Shown here: piece by piece, positions 7,305 through 14,600 of the stretch
Position numbering within the stretch: position 1 is the first letter of the stretch
Layout: every line of letters begins with the position of its first letter
Position numbers and translations under genes: made by a program
The notes under the pieces: generated by a model
What the model was told of the DNA's origin: nothing
Databases searched by the model: none
The model's input: the letters and a program-made list of their open reading frames with translations, nothing else
Source: Candidatus Poseidoniales archaeon
GTDB lineage: Archaea > Thermoplasmatota > Poseidoniia > Poseidoniales > Thalassarchaeaceae
Length of the DNA stretch: 16,965 nt
NCBI GenBank assembly: GCA_022447885.1
Contig: JAKUTA010000006.1
Span: 1-16,965, forward strand
Direction: 5' to 3'

Positions 7305-8378
7305 TCAGTTGACGCGGTCCTTGGGGGCGCGTCCCTTGCGGATGAGCCCGTCCAGCAACCCGATGGAGAAGGTGACGTGCAGCAGGAACAGCATCAACGG
7401 CATCCCGATCAGCAAGGATGGTTGCTGCCGCGTGACTGATTCGAACAGGCCGTGGAGCGCGAGCACCACGGCATAGGTGAGTGGGGGTATCATCCAGACG
7501 GGAACGCCGGTGAGTCCGAGGCCCGTGAACCCCAGACCGGTGCACCACAGGCAGAGTGTGATGAGCAGCCCGACCCACGGGAGGAACTCCAACAGCGAGG
7601 CCCGGCGCGGGGCGAGACGCAGGTGCTTCATGCGCCAGAATCCGTAGCGATGACCGAATCTCAGCCACTGACCCAGAGTCGTCCGCTTCGCCATGCGACA
7701 ATATGAGACATCAGAGCGCCACAACTCCCAGCCCGACTGCTCGAGCCGATGGTTCAACTCCGAGTCCTGCGTCGTGATGAAGCGCTCATCCCAGCCGCCC
7801 GCCTCATCCAGCGCTTCTCGCCGGTAGAGGGTGAACGGAGGCACATGCGTCCGCTCGCGACCGCGGAACTGGGCGAACTGTCCCCTGCCGCTGGCCATCG
7901 GATTCTGTAAGGTGGCTTCCACCCAGCGGCCGACCAGACCCAGAATCTCGTCGGATTCCCGCACTAGAGTGCCGATTCCCGCCAATCGCCGCTCTTCCTT
8001 GGTCAACTCTGACTCCAGGTCCAACAGGTCCGCCACCCGCCGACTCAGGTGGTTCGCGGGCACCCACACATGCCCGATCATCTCCAGCACCAGTTCAACC
8101 TCGTCTGGAAGGCTCGCGAGGCTCAGGTTGCGCGCGTGGGGAACGAATCTGTCGGGATTGTCCAGCAGCACGACTCGGGGACCGCCCGCTGCTTCACTCT
8201 CCTCCGCCAACCGCTTCACGATGTCACGCGTGCCATCGCTGCTCCCCCCGTCGACGACCTGGATGAGGTGTCTGTCCGCCGGCCAATCCTGTGCGATGAA
8301 CGATGCGAGGCAGCGCTCGAGGTGATCGACCTCCTGCCACACCGGGATGACAGTCGCCACCAGAGGATGTTCCGCCAT
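7305..8378 (-). CDS. Family 2 glycosyltransferase, ExoA-like, membrane-anchored
   Basis: The protein is 357 aa from the ATG at 8378, which places VATVIPVWQE at the N-terminus as expected for a GT-A fold. An ATG at 8447 would add 23 residues and cannot be excluded. The nucleotide-sugar binding strand is present as VVDGGSSDGT (residues 41-50). The segment DNPDRFVPHARN (73-84) matches the ExoA-type pattern. Further along are a PF-x-LYRRE region, a GGWDERF turn and a QDSELNHRL motif likely to hold the catalytic base, then W-x-R-FGHRYGFW. The C-terminal third has three or four hydrophobic segments ending LHVTFSIGLLDGL, as in ExoA-like enzymes of exopolysaccharide synthesis. One oddity: the segment where I expect an RxDAH-type metal/sugar motif reads EMIGH (99-103), lacking the aspartate. 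Donor and acceptor are unknown; surface glycan or protein glycosylation is plausible. It is the first gene of a minus-strand series with the zinc-ribbon protein and dnaJ. Confidence 0.88.
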   Translation of the reverse strand: MAEHPLVATVIPVWQEVDHLERCLASFIAQDWPADRHLIQVVDGGSSDGTRDIVKRLAEESEAAGGPRVVLLDNPDRFVPHARNLSLASLPDEVELVLEMIGHVWVPANHLSRRVADLLDLESELTKEERRLAGIGTLVRESDEILGLVGRWVEATLQNPMASGRGQFAQFRGRERTHVPPFTLYRREALDEAGGWDERFITTQDSELNHRLEQSGWELWRSDVSYCRMAKRTTLGQWLRFGHRYGFWRMKHLRLAPRRASLLEFLPWVGLLITLCLWCTGLGFTGLGLTGVPVWMIPPLTYAVVLALHGLFESVTRQQPSLLIGMPLMLFLLHVTFSIGLLDGLIRKGRAPKDRVN

Positions 8379-8481
8379 GCGCTTCGCCCACGCTGCTAGC
8401 GGACCGGTTGTGAAGATTGTCACTGAGCCGTAGGCAGGATTCATCATCCGGAGGGGGCTCGCCTGTCACCGAGGTCGAGCG

Positions 8482-8973
8482 ATGGTCACGGCGAGCGTGG
8501 AGACGGGACTGGCGCCGACCGATGACACCGAACTGGTGCGCCGCGCCCTGTTGGAACTGTTCCCCGGCTCCGACCTGCCCGATACAGAACCGGAGACGGT
8601 CTTCCCGACCCCCGCGTCCACGGGTGTGCTGTGCGCGCGCGACGTGGAGCTGACGCGGCTGCAGAAGCGCTTGCGGGAACAACGCATCTGTGACACGGCG
8701 CTCGATGCGATGGCGTTCGCACTCGATGCGGACAGACAGAGCACCTGTTTCTCGCTGTCGCGTCAGGCGGCGTTGGCGGGCAAGGTGGCGTTCGTCCTCC
8801 CGGGAGAGAGGGTACTCGGCGGCACCTTCGAGGTGAGCATCACCGGAGAGGGTCTGGCCAAGTGGATCGAGGAGTTCACCTGGCATGCGGGGCGCGAGGC
8901 CGTGCCCCGGTATGTGGCGGATGAAGTGTCGATGCGCAGCGATGGCAGTTCGCGCGACTGGTTCGATGACTGA
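8482..8973 (+). CDS. UPF0201/DUF54 (COG1325) RNA-binding protein
   Basis: This 163-aa protein belongs to an archaeal family annotated as a predicted RNA-binding or exosome-associated protein. The N-terminus (VTASVETGLAPTDDTELVRRALLELFPG) fits the family opening of a beta strand followed by an acidic helix. The best signature is residues ~60-100: LREQRICDTALDAM, then F-x-LSRQAALAGKVAFV, followed by a LGGTFEV strand. In the family these read roughly LREQRILDTAR and LNKQAAxxGKVxF. The C-terminus has about 20 extra Ser/Asp-rich residues beyond the core. The ATG at 8482 is the first that keeps the family N-terminus. It is divergent from the glycosyltransferase (103 bp between starts) and ends 5 bp from the convergent Pcp-Nudix stop. 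No TATA box is evident upstream. Confidence 0.85.
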   Translation: MVTASVETGLAPTDDTELVRRALLELFPGSDLPDTEPETVFPTPASTGVLCARDVELTRLQKRLREQRICDTALDAMAFALDADRQSTCFSLSRQAALAGKVAFVLPGERVLGGTFEVSITGEGLAKWIEEFTWHAGREAVPRYVADEVSMRSDGSSRDWFDD

Positions 8974-8978
8974 GGATG

Positions 8979-10043
8979 TCAGACCGGCCGCCTGAGGTTG
9001 GACAAGCCCTCTGACTGCAGCCTGCGGATGAAGTCGATGTCCGGCTCCAGCCACTCGACGCTGGTCAGGTCGTCGTTCTGCAGCCAGCGCGTCTGGTCAT
9101 GGGCACTGAGGCGCAACTCCCCCAGAGCGCCCACGGGCTCGCACAACCAGAAGGAGAGTTCGACGACCAGCGAGTGGTAGCCATGCTCCAGCCGTTCCAG
9201 ACAGCGCAGAGCCCGCACCTCGACGCCTAACTCCTCGGCAATCTCACGCTCCACCGCCTCGGCCTCGGACTCACCGGGCTCTACCTTGCCTCCGGGGAAC
9301 TCCCAGTTGCCGGGCATCGCCGCATCGGGAGCCCGACGGGCAGCCAGGACGCGGTCATCGTCTGCGAGGATGATGCCCGCCACGACCCTCACCCGCGGTC
9401 GCTGGGTGAGCAGCGCCCCAACTCGTCGCACCAACTCCACCTGACGCTCGAACGGCACCTGAGATGCAGGGGGGATGTGGACGAAGATGGCGGGCAGGGG
9501 TCTGCCGTGGCGGTCACGCCTGCCCAAGCGGTCGATCGTGCGCAGGGTGCGGTAGCAGGTCTCGTTGCACACGAACCGGCCCGCATCGTCCGACCTGCGC
9601 ACGTCCTCATCTGAAGCGAATTCGGCCAGGAGCATCTCCATGGGAGCGGTGGTCAACTGCAACGGAGGACCTTCTTCGTCGATGGACGACCCTGATCGCT
9701 GGCGCCCGCTGTTGTCCGGGATGCGGAAATCCGCCTCGTTCACGGCACCCGACTCAAGGCACAGTCGGCGGCGACCCTCAGCGAAGCCGAGCTGTAGAAT
9801 CGCGTCCCACTCCTCCCCGTCGTCAAGCAGGTCGGCAACCTCGCGGCTGCCCTCCTCATCGACGCTCAGCACACGGCATTCCCACCGCACCTCGACCGCA
9901 CGCGATTCGGCGCCCTGCTGAGCGGGGGATACTCCGAGTTCCACCACCTCTGTCGCTCCATCCAGATGCTGCGCTATCTCTCCCGAGATGTTGTGCTCGC
10001 TACCTTCGAACGGCTCGAATCCGGTCACCAACACCCTGCGCAT
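8979..10043 (-). CDS. Fusion of pyroglutamyl-peptidase I (C15) and Nudix hydrolase
   Basis: This 354-aa protein joins two enzymes. Residues 1-~212 are pyroglutamyl-peptidase I, which removes N-terminal pyroglutamate from peptides. It starts MRRVLVTGFEPFEG and keeps the likely catalytic triad E97 (LES before the RIPDN motif at 107-111), C159 (FVCNE) and H189 (FVHIP). Residues ~217-354 are a Nudix hydrolase with a perfect Nudix box: G252-x5-E258-x7-R266-E267-I268-x-E270-E271-x-G273-V274. The WEFPGGK motif at 247-253 is typical of MutT-like enzymes that hydrolyse oxidised or non-canonical nucleotides. The ATG at 10043 gives the canonical Pcp N-terminus; the open frame up to 10196 is Pro/Arg-rich with no similarity and is rejected. 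No stop or start separates the halves. The gene is convergent with UPF0201 and divergent from the small membrane protein at 10136. The joint role is unknown; a clean-up or scavenging function is a guess. Confidence 0.9.
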   Translation of the reverse strand: MRRVLVTGFEPFEGSEHNISGEIAQHLDGATEVVELGVSPAQQGAESRAVEVRWECRVLSVDEEGSREVADLLDDGEEWDAILQLGFAEGRRRLCLESGAVNEADFRIPDNSGRQRSGSSIDEEGPPLQLTTAPMEMLLAEFASDEDVRRSDDAGRFVCNETCYRTLRTIDRLGRRDRHGRPLPAIFVHIPPASQVPFERQVELVRRVGALLTQRPRVRVVAGIILADDDRVLAARRAPDAAMPGNWEFPGGKVEPGESEAEAVEREIAEELGVEVRALRCLERLEHGYHSLVVELSFWLCEPVGALGELRLSAHDQTRWLQNDDLTSVEWLEPDIDFIRRLQSEGLSNLRRPV

Positions 10044-10087
10044 CCGCGTCACCCCCGGCAATCCGGCGCGCGGGCGTGGAGGCAGGA

Positions 10088-10099
10088 CATAGATTATCG
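10088..10099. promoter_or_regulatory. AT-rich element between divergent genes, possible shared promoter
   Basis: CATAGATTATCG is the only AT-rich island in the 92-bp divergent region between the Pcp-Nudix start (10043) and the membrane-protein start (10136). It is about 40-50 nt from each start and reads as a TATA-like sequence on both strands, so it could serve either gene with a short leader. A GGAG at 10122-10125 lies at ribosome-binding distance from the ATG at 10136. Confidence 0.3.
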
Positions 10100-10135
10100 C
10101 TGGCAAGGAGGGAGAACCGAGCGGAGTTGGGGGTG

Positions 10136-10696
10136 ATGGACGACTGGGACCACATGTCCGACGAGGACCTGGACCAGTTCGCCCTGACGGGAACACGCGA
10201 TGCGATGCAGGATGAGGATAGCGGTGTCAGGGAGTATTCGAGCCTGATGCTCGCCGACGGTCTGTTGTACGCGGTAGGGGTGATCGCTGTCATGAACTCG
10301 CTGTTCGAAGCCGACATGTTCCTGTTCTTCTGCGGAGCCGGGCTGTGGCTCTGCTCGCAGTCCATCAACCGTTTCCGGCGATTGCTGCCATTGTGGCTGC
10401 GCGCGGCCATGAACATGGAGATCGACCCTACCGACTGGGCTATCCTGACACCCCAGCAGAAGAAGCGACGTATCGTGATCGTGTTCGTCGCCGCTGCGCT
10501 GTCCGGTCTCACCGCCTGGCGCTTCACGGTCGGGTTCGACGAGATCGCCACTCGCAGCGGAGTGCCGTTCCACCTGGTCATCTTCGCACTGACCGGGATG
10601 TTGGCCCTGCTGGGACTGCACTGGGTCCGCTTGCTGATGACTGACGAGGGCATCTACGAACCCGTTACGGCAGGACACGAAGAGCCGTGGGGCTGA
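10136..10696 (+). CDS. Small four-span membrane protein of unknown function
   Basis: The protein is 186 aa from the ATG at 10136. The much longer open frame to its left is antisense to the Pcp-Nudix gene and is ignored. The N-terminal ~33 residues are acidic and soluble (MDDWDHMSDEDLDQF). Four hydrophobic segments follow at about 37-57, 59-78, 112-133 and 144-168. Between the second and third is a basic/aromatic loop containing RFRRLLPLWLR and QQKKRR, which suggests a cytoplasmic loop under the positive-inside rule. No catalytic motif or known family is recognised. The next membrane-protein gene starts 30 bp downstream on the same strand, so the two are probably co-transcribed. Confidence 0.75.
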   Translation: MDDWDHMSDEDLDQFALTGTRDAMQDEDSGVREYSSLMLADGLLYAVGVIAVMNSLFEADMFLFFCGAGLWLCSQSINRFRRLLPLWLRAAMNMEIDPTDWAILTPQQKKRRIVIVFVAAALSGLTAWRFTVGFDEIATRSGVPFHLVIFALTGMLALLGLHWVRLLMTDEGIYEPVTAGHEEPWG

Positions 10697-10726
10697 AGGG
10701 CAATGATGGCACGGGAGTGAGTGAAG

Positions 10727-11083
10727 ATGGCGTCCGACGGCATGCACGGTGGTTTCCAAGGGCGGTTGGCCGAGAGGCTGGCCGATTTTCCCCGCTGGCA
10801 GACTCCCTTCCGGGTGCTGCTCGTCATCTGGAGCGAATTCACCGGCGGCCTCGGTGCCTGGGGGGCGCTACGTCCGCTGGTCGCCACGGCGCTGGCGTTC
10901 GTCCCGTTCCTGTTCCTCGGTCAGCACTTCAACCGCCAGCATCGCAAGGGATTCGACTGGGCGATGCTGCAGATCCCATTGCTCTTGGCGCTGCTCTGGC
11001 CGCTTCTCTGGTTCTGGTCCATCTTCGACGCCTACCAGACTGCGATGCTGTCCGTCGCGGACGACTATTCGGTCGCCGCCTGA
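10727..11083 (+). CDS. Small two-span membrane protein of unknown function
   Basis: The protein is 118 aa from the ATG at 10727; a GTG at 10721 would add two residues and an ATG at 10742 would remove five. Two hydrophobic segments lie at about 48-65 and 79-100, the second very rich in Leu and Trp (LLLALLWPLLWFW). Between them is a short basic loop with NRQHRK. An amphipathic N-terminal region with GRLAERLADFPRW precedes the first segment. No family is recognised. It follows the four-span protein by 30 bp and ends 2 bp before the convergent stop of the soluble gene at 11086. Confidence 0.7.
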   Translation: MASDGMHGGFQGRLAERLADFPRWQTPFRVLLVIWSEFTGGLGAWGALRPLVATALAFVPFLFLGQHFNRQHRKGFDWAMLQIPLLLALLWPLLWFWSIFDAYQTAMLSVADDYSVAA

Positions 11084-11085
11084 CG

Positions 11086-11577
11086 TCAGAAGTCGTCAGG
11101 ATACTCAACCGGCGAGAACAGGGAACCAGGACCGCTCGCGCCCGCGAGTTGGCTGCGCACCAGATGTTCCCACTCGCGCATGAACAGCAACGCGTCCGTC
11201 AATGGCAGTTCGCACTCGTTGATCACGTTGCGGATGATCGTGTCGAAGATGTCGATGCGATCTGCATCCACCATGTCAAGCACCTTGTCGAGCGCGAACT
11301 TGGTGTCCTGTGCAACATCCGCATCAGGGTCCTCAGACTCCAGCGGCCACGGTTGGCTGAGTCGTTCTGGCAGCTCCTCGCCCTGCTCAGCCGCGTGTGC
11401 GGAGAGGTGCGTGCTGATCTGCTTGGTGTATTTCGAGAGCACCAGGCTGACCTCGACGACAGGCATCGAATATTGCTGGGTGAAGTTCACCATCCGTTCC
11501 TGCAGGAACAGCAGTTTGCTGGCGGTGGGGGCGTCCGCGGAAGGAGGTGATTCCGGCTCGGGAGGTTCGGCATCCAT
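11086..11577 (-). CDS. Small soluble alpha-helical protein, likely co-expressed with the giant surface protein
   Basis: The 163-aa protein has no signal peptide or membrane span. A Pro/Glu-rich, probably flexible N-terminus (~1-18) precedes long predicted helices: LLFLQERMVNFTQQYSMPVVEVSLVLSKY in the first half and ALDKVLDMVDADRIDIFDTIIRNVIN in the second. It is acidic and ends in SPVEYPDDF. No family is recognised. The gene begins 39 bp after the stop of the giant surface protein on the same strand, so it probably shares its mRNA, and it could bind that protein's cytoplasmic tail; this is inference from position only. On the coding strand a run of eight G lies about seven bases upstream of the ATG. 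Confidence 0.72.
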   Translation of the reverse strand: MDAEPPEPESPPSADAPTASKLLFLQERMVNFTQQYSMPVVEVSLVLSKYTKQISTHLSAHAAEQGEELPERLSQPWPLESEDPDADVAQDTKFALDKVLDMVDADRIDIFDTIIRNVINECELPLTDALLFMREWEHLVRSQLAGASGPGSLFSPVEYPDDF

Positions 11578-11616
11578 TCAGACCCCCCCCTGTCGGTACG
11601 GTTCCAGAGCGGAGAT

Positions 11617-14600
11617 TCACTCGTCGCCCTTTCCAGTGAACCAGCGGGCAGCGCGTTCGAGTTCATCGGAGTTGAGGTAGTTGTTACCTTCAGCGTCAAA
11701 CGCCACCGCGTACGTCAGGAACGCTTCGCGGTCGGTGATCCCGTGCTCCGTCATCGCCCGCTCGAGCACAGCTTCAGAGAATTTCATCTTCGCCAGCGCA
11801 GCCTTCCCTTCCTGCTGCTGCACCTTCCAGGCATCCACCTGCTCATGCGTCCACCCCTGCGCCAGCAACTGGATGTCAGTCCATCCCTGCGAACTCGGCA
11901 GGGCGCCCGCATCATCCGCATCCGGGGATGTCCCACTGCTCGGAGGAGAGGGGGGAGTCGCTCCGACGGGTAGTGAGTTCGGATCGAACCCTTCGGGTGG
12001 CGCCGGGGGTTTCTCTGGTGGAGGCGCGTCGGGATCGAACCCTTCCGGTGGGGGCGGAGGCGCGCTCATGTCGGCGATGACGTCAACCGTCTGATCGTGC
12101 GTGGATCCTTCTGGCTCCGACAGCCCGAGATCACGATTCATCACGATGAGCACGACGATCACTATCAGTGACACCATCAAGAAGAAGTAGAGCAGGATAG
12201 TACCCATGTTCTCGGTGAACTGCTGGCTGATCGCCGCCGCGTCGCGTGCCACCGGAGGCTGGAGTATGAGCGGGTCGATCGAGATGCGATCGAGCACCAC
12301 ATGTCCGTCGCGGACAACCAGACGGTAGCGTTCGACGGTCTCCTGCTCGACCTCCTCCGTGTCGATGATGATCTCCCCGATGAAGCCCGCTTGTGGCCGC
12401 AGGGTCACCTCTGTCCATGCGTCCTCGACATCGACCCAGACGCCGTTGCCGATCTTCCTCTGGAGAGCGAAAGTGAGGTTCCCCTCCTCGTCATTGGTGT
12501 TGGTTCCGATGATCGTCAACGTGACCCTGTCACCCGATTCAGGAGTCGCATCCGACCAACTGATGTCCGTCTCGAACAGGTCCACATCCGGGCCGACGCG
12601 CACGAGGCGCCACGTCTCGAGCGGGGTCGCCTCGGTGTTGTTCTCCGACACGTACGGATTACCTGCCGCATCAGCCCCGGTCACCCAGACATCCACGAGG
12701 TAGCCGGGCAGCAGTTCCGTCACCCCTCCGTCGGTGATGTCGATGATGTCGGTCCAGTGTCCATATCCGTACTGCTGCAGCAGGGTGCGCAACTCGTAAC
12801 TGCCACGCGCCACCTCCGACTCGCCTGCACGCACGACATAGTGCAGCACCGCCGGTCGGTCGGGATCGAAACCTGAGGCGTCGCTGGTGTTCAGGAACAC
12901 GGCGATCGCTCCGGCGTCCGACAGTGGGATGTCGCCGGAGGGCAGTATGGAGTTGATCAGCGGCAGAACGCCGTCCACCTCGAGCAGGATGCGCGGTGGC
13001 TCAGGTGTCTGGTCGGTCGCCAGTCCGGGAAGGTTCTCCAGCCATGCGTACATGTCGAGGTGACCGCTGCGCACGTTCGGGACGAGGATGTCGACGGTGA
13101 ACTCGCCACCCTCGCGCGGCACTGCTCTCCATTGGAGTTCGAGGTTTCCGACCACGATGTCGAACGCCCCTTCAGGCGCAGGCGTGTGGTCCTCGCTGAA
13201 CAGGATGCGCCCGTTGACGCGGACGACCTGGCCGGCAGCGATGGTCCGCTGCTCTCCCTCCTCATTGTACAGGTTCTGGCCGGTGGCCAGGTCGATGGCT
13301 GTGAAGTGACCCGGGTCGAGGTCGAAGCGCAGGTCGTTATCGAGGCTCCATTCGTCATTGCCCAACCCACCTCGTTCGGAGAAACAGGGCTCCTGAACAT
13401 CCTCGTAACATGGCCAATCGGACACTTCGATGACGGGGACGTAGGTGGACTCGCCGTCAGTGTCCATCTCCTCGGAGAAGAGCCATGTCAACTGGAAGCG
13501 GATGTTCAGGTCGAGGATCGACTCGTTGCCCTCGACCAGGGTGTAGTCGCTGTAGAGATTCGACACAGCCAGCCCGGGACCGCCCGACTCCAGGTACATG
13601 TCGAGGGTGCCATCCTCCAGTTTGGTGAAATTGGCCCAGATGGAACTCTCGGACTCGCTCAACTCGCCTGTGAGTGAGAGCTGGACATTGGAGATGTCAT
13701 TCCAACCGTTCTGGTCTACCAGTCTCAGCCGTGCGATGTACTGCGTGCCGGGGTGCAGCGGCGCCTCGTCGCCGTGTCCGACGATCGTCGAGTTCTCCGA
13801 TTCCAAGTACGGCTCGAACTCCTCACGGATGCGATAGGTGACCAGGTCAGCGTCCCAATCAGGCTCCTGCTCGTTGAACCCTCCACCGCAGGGGTCCGCC
13901 TCTTCTGGACACACGGGCCCTCCACCCATCGCCAGCGCGTTGCCCTGGGCATCCTCCCCTTCGATGTAGAGAGAGACCTTCTCGCCGTGGTGGTTCATAT
14001 GGTCCTGGATGAGCCCCTCGAAGATGTTCAAGCCGCCGGGTTGCACCTCGGGCGTGTTCATCGTGAGGTAGCTGTACTCATTCCAATCGGGTACACCATC
14101 GTAATCGAGGTCGTGTTGTCCCTCGACCCAGTAGCGCAGGTCGAGCTGCGTGGGCGGGTCGACGGAGTCCTGCACGACGATGCGAATCGGCTGGCTGGGA
14201 GTGCCCTTGTGCACCTCGTCCCCGTCTGCGGGTGACGCACCGATCACGAGCGGACTGTTGCCGTCGAGCACGAGTCGTACCGTGTTCCAACCCGGATTGA
14301 CGAACTGTGAGTTGTTGTCGAGGCCGACCGCCTTGACGCGGAACAGCATACCGCCCGGTGACGACTCGATCGGGCTGATGATCGTGATCGAATACTGCCC
14401 GTGGGACGGATTCGGTTCGATGTGGAACTGCTTCTCCGGCTCCATCGGATCCCCGTCCATCGTCAGGTTCTGGCCGGTCAGTTCCAGGCTGAACTGTCCT
14501 GCCTGTGGGGAGTAAGCCGTTCCTTCGAAGGATATCGAACCGTGGAACGTCACCTCGAGCCCGCCACGTACCCAATCATTGCCAAAGAGCACGCGACCGG

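Noticed and set aside
9464..10135. Leftward extension of the four-span membrane protein by over 200 codons
   Set aside because: This part is antisense to the Pcp-Nudix gene and its translation is Arg/Pro-rich. The membrane protein starts naturally at the ATG at 10136.
10044..10196. N-terminal extension of the Pcp-Nudix protein
   Set aside because: The canonical Pcp N-terminus (VLVTGFEPFEG) begins right at the ATG at 10043. The extension is Pro/Arg-rich and would cover the divergent promoter region and the other gene's start.
11582..11589. Run of eight C (G on the coding strand) just upstream of the soluble protein gene
   Set aside because: It could act as a loose ribosome-binding G-rich stretch or a slippage site, but a single short homopolymer outside coding sequence gives no further support.
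11981..12045. tRNA T-arm look-alike (GGTTCGATCC on the minus strand, twice)
   Set aside because: It is the coding sequence of the repeated EGFDP unit. No acceptor stem or anticodon arm can be built around either copy.
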